Of a DNA stretch of 11,611 bases, positions 6,255-11,611 are shown piece after piece (the stretch's first letter is position 1; every line of letters starts with the position of its first letter). Both the position numbers and the translations under genes were made by a program. The stretch comes from Bacteroidales bacterium UBA3623 (GTDB lineage Bacteria; Bacteroidota; Bacteroidia; Bacteroidales; UBA932): positions 12,094 through 23,704 of the forward strand of contig DFLI01000123.1 in the NCBI GenBank assembly GCA_002373715.1, read 5' to 3'. Under the pieces are notes generated by a model. It was not told the DNA's origin. It worked only from the letters and a program-made list of their open reading frames with translations, and did not search any database.

Positions 6255-8384
6255 CTATTTTCCGCGCTTCCGACGGGGGCGTTTTTCATGACGGGCCATA
6301 GCCCTTTCCATATCTGCCTCCGGGTTCTCGGAATCATCGGCCACGGGGGCTTCAGGAAGGTCTTCCACCAGCTCGTAATCCAGGAGCTTCTGCTCCAGCG
6401 AGGTGCTCTTCACACGAATTCTCAGAGGGTCTCCCAGGCGAATACTCCGGTGCGTACGGCGGCCCACGGCGCGGTAATGGTCTTCGTCGAAGATGAAGAA
6501 ATCGCTCTTGATGGTTCTGTACGGGATCATGCCCTCAATCTTGGTGGGCTCAATTTCCACGTAAATACCCCACTCCGTGACGCCGGACACGTGACCGTCG
6601 AACTCCTGGCCCACCTTGTCCTGCATAAATTCCACCAGTTTGTACTTGATGCTCTCCCGCTCTGCCTCGGCAGCCACCACCTCCCTTTCAGAAGCGTGCT
6701 TGCACTGAAGGGTGTAATAGTCCAGGTTAGCGCTGTCTCCGCCGGCCAGATAACGGGCCAGCAGGCGGTGCACCATCATATCCGGGTAGCGGCGGATGGG
6801 AGAAGTGAAATGCGTATAGAAGGGGAAGGCCAGACCATAGTGGCCGATATTGTCCGTAGAATAGCAGGCCTTGGCCATGGAGCGCAGCGCCAGGATTTGG
6901 ATGGCGCCCATCTCCGGCTTGTCCTTCACTTCCTGCATGAGTTCGTTCAGGGCCAGGGCCACGTCTTTTCCATTGCCGATGGGACCCATCTTGTGTCCCA
7001 GGTTGCCGGCAAAGTCCCTGAGGCCGCCCAGCTTTTCCATATTGGGTTCGTCGTGCACACGATAGACAAAAGTCTTGGCCTTGGCCTGCGCCTTGCCGTT
7101 CATCTTGCCGCCCGTGGCCACATACTCTGCCACCGAACGGTTGGCCAGCAGCATGAACTCCTCAATGAGCCAGTTGGCTTCCTTGGAGATCTTCTGGTGC
7201 ACACCTATGGGCTTGCCGTTTTCGTCCACGTCCACCTTCATCTCCGGCCGGTCGAAGTTCACCGCACCGGCGGCAAAACGCTTCTTGCGAAGCTTCAGGG
7301 CCAGTTTATTGAGGGTGAGCACGGCCTCTTTTACATCGGCCGGAACCAGACCGCACTCCGATCCGGCACCAAACTCCTGCTCCATGGCAGCATCCCCGGC
7401 CTCAATGATGGCCTGGGCCAGTTCGTAGTCGAAACGGTAGTCTGAAATAATATTGGTGCGGCCAAACCAGGGGTTGAAGACCTTAGCCTGGGGCGTAATC
7501 TCGAACACGGCGCTGTAGGTGAGCTTTTCCTCGTGCGGGCGCAGGGAGCACAGCTTGTTGGAGAGTTTCTCCGGCAGCATGGGCACCGTGCGGTCTACCA
7601 GATACACGGAGGTGCCGCGCGCCTGGGCCTCCCGGTCCACCGCCGTGTCCGGCCTTACGTACCAGGTGACATCGGCAATGTGGATACCCACCTCGTAATT
7701 GCCGTTTTCCAGTTTGCGGAAGCTGAGGGCATCGTCAAAGTCCTTGGCGTCGGTGGGGTCTATGGTGAAGGTGAGCACCTTGCGGAAATCCCGCCGGTGG
7801 GCTCTGTCTTTGTCTGTAATTTCTTCGGAAATGAGGTCTGCCGCATTTTCCACACTCTTTTCAAAGCGGTAGGGCAGGCCGAATTCTGCCAGGATGGCGT
7901 GCATCTCCGTCTCGTTTTCTCCCGGCATGCCCAGCACATCCACCACATGGCCGTAAGGGCCCGCGGCACCACGCTCCCAGCCATCTACTACGGCGGCCAC
8001 TTTCATACCGCGCACGCCGCCTTCCGGCACTGGAACGGAGATGTCATAGGGCATGGTTTTGGAGCCCATGAGCACCCAGGCCTGCTTGCCCACAATGTGC
8101 AGCAAGCCCACGAAAGGCCGGTCTGAACGCTGTACAATGGCTATGATTTCTCCGCTGCGGCGCTTGGCCTGACCGGTTCTCTCCTGCGTAACCGCCACCC
8201 TCACAATATCTCCGTGCAGGGCTCCGCGGGTTTTGGAGGCTTTTACATATACGTCTTCTTCCTGCCCTTCAATGCGCACGAAAGCGCATCCTTCCCGGGA
8301 CATGAGCACTTTTCCCTCAAATTCGGGAACTGTACGTACTTTCTTGTGATTTTTGCGGTTGGGGCTGTTTTTGCGTTTGGACAT
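6255..8384 (-). CDS. rnr: Ribonuclease R
   Basis: A 709-residue processive 3'-to-5' exoribonuclease of the RNase II/RNB family, acting in the cytosol on structured RNA and in RNA quality control. The domain order is a basic N-terminus (residues 1-20), cold-shock-type RNA-binding domains to about 190, the RNB catalytic domain from about 200 to 530, and an S1 domain at about 592-673 beginning GQEFDGHVSG. A charged tail ends in RPRRKRGK. The metal-binding aspartates sit in TIDPTDAKDFDDA at D209, D215, D217 and D218, with the same spacing as D201/D207/D209/D210 of E. coli RNase II. It is shorter than E. coli RNase R (813) but normal for Bacteroidota. Its promoter overlaps the end of recO, whose stop lies 38 bp upstream. 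Confidence 0.97.
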   Translation of the reverse strand: MSKRKNSPNRKNHKKVRTVPEFEGKVLMSREGCAFVRIEGQEEDVYVKASKTRGALHGDIVRVAVTQERTGQAKRRSGEIIAIVQRSDRPFVGLLHIVGKQAWVLMGSKTMPYDISVPVPEGGVRGMKVAAVVDGWERGAAGPYGHVVDVLGMPGENETEMHAILAEFGLPYRFEKSVENAADLISEEITDKDRAHRRDFRKVLTFTIDPTDAKDFDDALSFRKLENGNYEVGIHIADVTWYVRPDTAVDREAQARGTSVYLVDRTVPMLPEKLSNKLCSLRPHEEKLTYSAVFEITPQAKVFNPWFGRTNIISDYRFDYELAQAIIEAGDAAMEQEFGAGSECGLVPADVKEAVLTLNKLALKLRKKRFAAGAVNFDRPEMKVDVDENGKPIGVHQKISKEANWLIEEFMLLANRSVAEYVATGGKMNGKAQAKAKTFVYRVHDEPNMEKLGGLRDFAGNLGHKMGPIGNGKDVALALNELMQEVKDKPEMGAIQILALRSMAKACYSTDNIGHYGLAFPFYTHFTSPIRRYPDMMVHRLLARYLAGGDSANLDYYTLQCKHASEREVVAAEAERESIKYKLVEFMQDKVGQEFDGHVSGVTEWGIYVEIEPTKIEGMIPYRTIKSDFFIFDEDHYRAVGRRTHRSIRLGDPLRIRVKSTSLEQKLLDYELVEDLPEAPVADDSENPEADMERAMARHEKRPRRKRGK

Positions 8385-8395
8385 CTCTGTGAAAT

Positions 8396-8411
8396 TATCT
8401 TCACAAAGATA
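8396..8411 (-). promoter_or_regulatory. rnr promoter -7 element within a small inverted repeat
   Basis: On the minus strand TATCTTTG (8411-8404) matches the -7 consensus TAnnTTTG. A TTG at 8434-8432, inside the last codons of recO, is separated from it by 20 bp and fits the expected -33 position. This is the best -33/-7 pair in the window. TATCTT of the element pairs with AAGATA at 8401-8396 across a 4-nt loop. The leader to the rnr ATG would be about 14 nt. Confidence 0.6.
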
Positions 8412-8422
8412 CGCAAAATCCG

Positions 8423-9061
8423 TCAGCGGAACAACTCATGCAAAACAGGCAGCGATTTTACCTGAATGGGGGTGTCCGTGTGGTAAGAAAGATACTGGAG
8501 CAGCACGTCGCAAAGGGCGTTTCGCGTGTCTCCGCTGAGGGGCAGCAGCATGGATTCCTCAAAGCTGCACTGCAGGAAAGGCTGCAGGTGGCCGATGTGT
8601 TCCCCCGCAAAGGGAGCAACATCCTGCAAAGTGGGCCGAAAGCCCAGCGCTCCCGCCAGTTCCAGCAGGAAGCGGATGTGGAAGTTGGAGAAATCGCTCT
8701 CCAGGGCATCCAGGGTGAGGATACTGCCCACGCACCATTCGTAGAGCCCGTCCTCGTTGGTGCCGTCTTTGAGCATGCGGAGCAGCACCTCGGAGAGGAA
8801 GAGCGTCATGGTGTTCTTGTAAATGTTGTTCCTAATCCCATTGAGCGGAGCCACCGGGCCGATGTTTTTCAAGGTCCAGAGCTCCGACTTGGGATTTTCC
8901 ACCACCTGCCCTTCCAAAAGATTCAGCGGAAGGAAGTGCGACATGCCGGCCTTGGCGGCAGAACGCACCCAAAAACCGCGGCGGCCCCACTCCTTGGAAA
9001 GAGTGTGGACCACCAGCGCGTTTTCCCCTACTTTTGTGGAGGACAGAACGATGAATTCCAC
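8423..9061 (-). CDS. recO: DNA repair protein RecO
   Basis: A 212-residue protein that in the RecFOR pathway anneals single-stranded DNA and helps load RecA at SSB-coated gaps. It has an N-terminal OB-fold (residues 1 to about 75, starting EFIVLSSTKVGENALVVHTL) and a helical C-terminal part with SDFSNFHIRFLLELAGALGFRP (about 121-142). It ends PVLHELFR, as Bacteroidota RecO proteins commonly end. The zinc-binding cysteines of some RecO proteins are absent, as is usual in this phylum. It is somewhat shorter than the usual 240 or so residues. The start is GTG at 9061: an in-frame TAG, the stop of rdgB, lies two codons upstream, so no earlier start is possible. The next Met is too far inside the OB-fold. 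It is co-transcribed with rdgB. Confidence 0.9.
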   Translation of the reverse strand: MEFIVLSSTKVGENALVVHTLSKEWGRRGFWVRSAAKAGMSHFLPLNLLEGQVVENPKSELWTLKNIGPVAPLNGIRNNIYKNTMTLFLSEVLLRMLKDGTNEDGLYEWCVGSILTLDALESDFSNFHIRFLLELAGALGFRPTLQDVAPFAGEHIGHLQPFLQCSFEESMLLPLSGDTRNALCDVLLQYLSYHTDTPIQVKSLPVLHELFR

Positions 9062-9064
9062 GGC

Positions 9065-9685
9065 CTAGGCCTTAAGGTAATCGGCCATGGCGCGCAGCGC
9101 CTTGCCACGGTGGGAGATGCTGTTTTTCACCGCCTCACCCAGCTGGGCGTTGGTTTTCTCATATCCCTCGGGGATGAAGATAGGGTCGTAACCGAAACCT
9201 CCTTTTCCGGCGGGAGCATAGGCGATGTGACCTTCCATCACCCCGTCGAAGAAGTGATGTTCGCCGTTCACGATGAGGGTGACGGACGTGCGGAAGCGGG
9301 CGTTGCGGTTGGCCTTGGCGGTGGAAACACCGTTGGTGCGGGCCATGGCAGCCTCCTTCTCGCGGCGGGCCACCTCTGTGAGTAGCTTGGCGATGTTGGC
9401 CTTGGGGTCTTTCTCGGGGCCGGCATAGCGGGCCGTTTCTACGCCCGGAGCGCCGCCCAGAATGTCTACTTCCAGGCCGGAATCGTCTGCGAAACAAGGG
9501 AGTCCGCATTTCTTGTAGATGTAGTCGGCCTTCTGCATAGAGTTGGCCCTGAGGGTATTACCTGTTTCGGGAATCTCTTCCGTAATACCCAGCGATGCGG
9601 GGGTAACGAGCTCAAAACCCTCGCCCAGAATTTCTTCTGCTTCCCGGATTTTTCCCGGGTTGCCCGTTGCAAATACGATTTTCAT
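9065..9685 (-). CDS. rdgB: XTP/dITP diphosphatase (RdgB/HAM1 family)
   Basis: A 206-residue cytosolic pyrophosphatase that hydrolyses non-canonical purine nucleotides (dITP, XTP) to monophosphates and keeps them out of DNA and RNA. All family motifs are visible: ATGNPGK (6-12), FADDSGLEV (65-73, with D67/D68 for metal and catalysis), GAPGVETARYAG (78-89), GKGGFGYDPIFIP (160-172) and SHRGKAL (191-197). Residues about 107-126, between LLTEV and RNARFRT, are an Ala/Arg/Lys-rich stretch that seems longer than in relatives I recall. The ATG at 9685 gives the canonical KIVFATGNPGK start. The stop is followed after one codon, in the same frame, by recO. The promoter faces that of the S41 protease gene. 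Confidence 0.96.
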   Translation of the reverse strand: MKIVFATGNPGKIREAEEILGEGFELVTPASLGITEEIPETGNTLRANSMQKADYIYKKCGLPCFADDSGLEVDILGGAPGVETARYAGPEKDPKANIAKLLTEVARREKEAAMARTNGVSTAKANRNARFRTSVTLIVNGEHHFFDGVMEGHIAYAPAGKGGFGYDPIFIPEGYEKTNAQLGEAVKNSISHRGKALRAMADYLKA

Positions 9686-9711
9686 ATCGAATACTAATAA
9701 CTAACCGGCTG

Positions 9712-9719
9712 CAAAGATA
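9712..9719 (-). promoter_or_regulatory. Bacteroidota -7 promoter element for rdgB-recO
   Basis: On the minus strand TATCTTTG matches TAnnTTTG exactly, giving a predicted leader of about 20 nt before the rdgB ATG at 9685. No -33 TTG is seen at the expected place. Only 13 bp (9720-9732) separate it from the oppositely directed -7 element of the S41 gene. Confidence 0.55.
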
Positions 9720-9732
9720 GTGATTATTTTTG

Positions 9733-9740
9733 TATCTTTG
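9733..9740 (+). promoter_or_regulatory. Bacteroidota -7 promoter element for the S41 protease gene
   Basis: TATCTTTG matches the -7 consensus exactly. Transcription would begin around 9744-9748, leaving a leader of about 50 nt before the chosen ATG at 9795. The expected -33 region (about 9707-9714) overlaps the rdgB -7 element, so the two promoters should compete for polymerase. Confidence 0.55.
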
Positions 9741-9744
9741 TCAG

Positions 9745-9798
9745 ATGGCATCTTCTTTGAAGATGAACGGTGCACACAAAACGACGAACAGAAAATGA
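9745..9798 (+). other. Possible 17-codon leader ORF with internal hairpin, overlapping the S41 start
   Basis: An ATG at 9745, close to the predicted transcription start, opens a frame encoding MASSLKMNGAHKTTNRK. It ends at TGA 9796-9798, which overlaps the ATG of the S41 gene as ATGA. Inside it CATCTTC (9749-9755) and GAAGATG (9759-9765) form a perfect 7-bp hairpin with a 3-nt loop that would fold at the very 5' end of the transcript. Translation is not demonstrated. An open frame this short arises easily by chance, and the ATGA overlap needs only a Lys, Asn or similar second codon in the protease. Confidence 0.25.
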
Positions 9799-11405
9799 AG
9801 AAAACCATCATACTATCGGCCCTGGCGGCATTCTTTTTTGCTTCCATGCCCCTGGCACAGGCCCAGTCAAAAAGTTTCAATATGGCAAAATGGGTGGAAG
9901 TTTACAATTCCATCCTGAAGGAACTGAACCGCTCCTACGTAGATTCCCTGGAAGTGGGACGCATCCAGCGCGCCGCCATAGACGCCATGCTCTCTTCCCT
10001 GGATCCCTATACCCAGTACATTCCGGAAGAGGAAAGGGAAGATTTCCAGATGCAGCTCACCAACACCTACGGGGGCATCGGAGCCGTCATCTACAAGCCG
10101 GACGTGAACGGAAACGTGCTCATTAACGAACCGTACGAGAATTCCCCGGCCGCCCTGGCCGGCCTGCGCTGCGGAGACGAGGTGCTGGCCATTGACGGAG
10201 TAAGCACCCACGGGCTCACCAGTGCAGAAAGTTCGGAGCGCATGAGAGGTAAGCCCGGCACCACGGTGGTGCTCACCGTAAAGAAACTGCGTGGAGAAAC
10301 CAAAGACGTACCGGTGGTGCGCCAGCGCATCTCCCTCCCTTCTGTGCAGTACGTGGGCATGCTCAATGAGGCCGACGGCTACGTCCTTCTGGATAAATTC
10401 ACGGAAGGCGTGGGGCAGAACATCCGGGACGCCTACCACAGCCTCAAGGCCCAGGGCATGAAGCGCCTGGTGCTGGACCTCCGCGGCAACGGCGGCGGCC
10501 TGCTGAACGAGGCGGTCAATATTGTTTCGCTCTTCGTACCCCGCGGCTCGGTGGTGGTAACCGCCAAGGGCCGGGGCATAGCCTCTGAGGAGGTTTACAA
10601 AACCACTACAGACCCTGTAGACACCGAGATTCCCATTCTCGTACTGGTAGATTCCGGCAGTGCATCGGCCTCGGAAATTGTTTCCGGCGCCCTCCAGGAC
10701 TACGACCGCGCCACCATCGTGGGCACCCGCACCTATGGCAAGGGCCTGGTGCAGAGCATTCGCCCGCTGCCCTACGATGGCCAGCTGAAGGTAACCACCG
10801 CCAAGTATTACACCCCTTCGGGCCGATGCGTGCAGGCCATAGACTATTCCCACCGCAACGAAGACGGCTCCGTGGGCTTCATCCCGGACTCCCTCACCCA
10901 CGAATTCACCACGGCCCGCGGCCGCAAGGTGCGGGACGGAGGCGGCATTACCCCGGACTTCACGGTAAAGGGACAGCGTTATTCCCGCCTCACCTACTCC
11001 CTGGTGCTCAACGGCATCGTGGAGCAGTATGCCCTCAAATATGTGTGCGAGCACGAAAGCATTCCCGCCGTGGAAGACTTCCACTTCACCGACTATGAAG
11101 ACTTCGTGGCCTATGCCTCCGACAAGGAGTTCGACTACCGTTCATCGGCCCGGGCCCTCTTTGACGACATGAAGAAAACCCTTTCCGAAGACGGCCTGTC
11201 CGAAGCCGTGGCCCCGCAGCTGGAGGCTCTGGAGAAGTCCCTGGACATGGATAAGGCCACCTTCCTGCGCCTGAAGAAGGACGAGATTATCCCCTTCATC
11301 GAGGAAGAGATTGTGGTTCGCTACTACTTCCAGCAGGCCGGTATCCGCATCCGTACCCGCCACGACAGCCAGCTTCACGAGGCCCTCAAACAACCCTCCA
11401 TATGA
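9795..11405 (+). CDS. S41-family carboxyl-terminal processing protease (CtpA/Prc-like), exported
   Basis: A 536-residue exported serine protease. The start at 9795 is preferred because it begins a clean signal peptide (MKKTIILSALAAFFFA, then AQA and cleavage near residue 23). The upstream in-frame GTG at 9720 would lie across the promoter. Domains in order are an N-terminal helical region (about 28-90), a PDZ domain (about 92-178, from TYGGIGAVIY) that binds substrate C-termini, and the S41 core. LVLDLRGNGGGLLNEAV lies in the core. The catalytic pair is S291 in GSASASEI and K316 in TYGKGLVQ, 25 residues apart as in E. coli Prc (S452/K477). A helical C-terminal extension follows. Such enzymes trim or degrade periplasmic proteins. 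The GH3 gene overlaps its stop by 4 nt. Confidence 0.94.
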   Translation: MKKTIILSALAAFFFASMPLAQAQSKSFNMAKWVEVYNSILKELNRSYVDSLEVGRIQRAAIDAMLSSLDPYTQYIPEEEREDFQMQLTNTYGGIGAVIYKPDVNGNVLINEPYENSPAALAGLRCGDEVLAIDGVSTHGLTSAESSERMRGKPGTTVVLTVKKLRGETKDVPVVRQRISLPSVQYVGMLNEADGYVLLDKFTEGVGQNIRDAYHSLKAQGMKRLVLDLRGNGGGLLNEAVNIVSLFVPRGSVVVTAKGRGIASEEVYKTTTDPVDTEIPILVLVDSGSASASEIVSGALQDYDRATIVGTRTYGKGLVQSIRPLPYDGQLKVTTAKYYTPSGRCVQAIDYSHRNEDGSVGFIPDSLTHEFTTARGRKVRDGGGITPDFTVKGQRYSRLTYSLVLNGIVEQYALKYVCEHESIPAVEDFHFTDYEDFVAYASDKEFDYRSSARALFDDMKKTLSEDGLSEAVAPQLEALEKSLDMDKATFLRLKKDEIIPFIEEEIVVRYYFQQAGIRIRTRHDSQLHEALKQPSI

Positions 11406-11611
11406 ATTCATTCGCCGCTAAACTGATAACCCCGCTGGCCGCCCTTGTGCTCCTGGCAAGCTGCTCGGAGAAGACGCCGGCCTACAAAGATGCCTTGAAA
11501 AGCGCCCAGGAGAGGGCCGATGACCTCCTCTCCCGCATGACCATAGAAGAGAAGCTGGGGCAGCTCCTCTGCCCCCTGGGCTGGCCCATGTATGAAAAGG
11601 AGGATACCCCC
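11402..11611 (+). CDS. GH3-family glycoside hydrolase lipoprotein, 5' part only
   Basis: The first 70 codons of a gene that runs off the window. The N-terminus has a signal sequence ending in the lipobox LLASC, so Cys21 should be lipidated and the protein attached to the outer or inner membrane. The segment ERADDLLSRMTIEEKLGQLL (residues 37-56) is the standard opening of family 3 glycoside hydrolases (beta-glucosidase, xylosidase or N-acetylglucosaminidase type). The catalytic residues lie downstream and cannot be checked, so the substrate is open. The ATG overlaps the S41 protease stop as ATGA, which argues for co-transcription and translational coupling. Confidence 0.8.
   Translation, partial: MNSFAAKLITPLAALVLLASCSEKTPAYKDALKSAQERADDLLSRMTIEEKLGQLLCPLGWPMYEKEDTP

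Noticed and set aside
6215..6337. Upstream in-frame start for the outer-membrane barrel
   Set aside because: It would overlap rnr and the promoter and prepend 41 residues, including charged ones, to a clean signal peptide.
6165..7445. Long plus-strand open frame (426 codons) antisense to the barrel start and rnr
   Set aside because: It mirrors the GC-rich codon pattern of rnr, has no family motif, is rich in His/Leu/Gly/Val, and lies across unmistakable genes on the other strand.
9720..9794. Upstream in-frame GTG start for the S41 protease
   Set aside because: It would translate through the -7 element and place 25 polar residues before an obvious signal peptide that starts with its own ATG at 9795.
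9867..11084. Minus-strand open frame (405 codons) antisense to the S41 protease gene
   Set aside because: The plus strand carries PDZ and S41 catalytic motifs; the antisense frame has none and reflects codon-position GC bias.

Overview
The window looks like a chromosomal segment of a Bacteroidota bacterium, most likely of the order Bacteroidales. Four things point there. The protein families are typical: a MacA-like adaptor with TolC, a Porin_O_P-like barrel, a zinc-finger-less RecO, a short RNase R and a lipoprotein GH3. Every long-enough intergenic gap carries the Bacteroidota -7 promoter element TAnnTTTG. Start codons lack convincing Shine-Dalgarno sequences. Coding DNA is GC-rich while the short gaps are AT-rich. 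The genus cannot be told from this sequence. I see no insertion sequence, phage gene, CRISPR array, tRNA or rRNA, and no gene-free stretch longer than about 110 bp.

Layout. 1-1791 (+): the 3' end of an efflux periplasmic adaptor gene and a complete TolC-type outer-membrane factor. The inner-membrane pump of this tripartite system must lie upstream of the window or elsewhere. A terminator hairpin follows and abuts the next start codon. 1834-4112 (+): a short-chain polyprenyl diphosphate synthase overlapping a U32-family protein of the TrhP (tRNA hydroxylation) type. The U32 gene runs tail-to-tail into the next block with a 21-bp overlap. 4092-9685 (-), in transcription order: rdgB (nucleotide-pool cleansing), recO (recombinational repair), rnr (RNase R), a Porin_O_P-like outer-membrane barrel, and an inner-membrane Gate-domain protein whose start overlaps the barrel's stop. 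9795-11611 (+): an S41 carboxyl-terminal processing protease, overlapped by the start of a GH3 glycoside hydrolase lipoprotein that runs off the end.

The minus-strand block appears to hold three promoter-defined units: rdgB-recO, rnr, and barrel-Gate protein. The genes are mostly housekeeping (RNA and DNA maintenance, isoprenoids, envelope) plus two envelope transport units. I do not see an obvious new defence or biosynthetic system. The points that most deserve a second look are the compact control regions, where -7 elements repeatedly sit inside inverted repeats and one serves as both promoter and terminator stem. Next come the coupled barrel/Gate pair and a possible leader peptide in front of the S41 protease.
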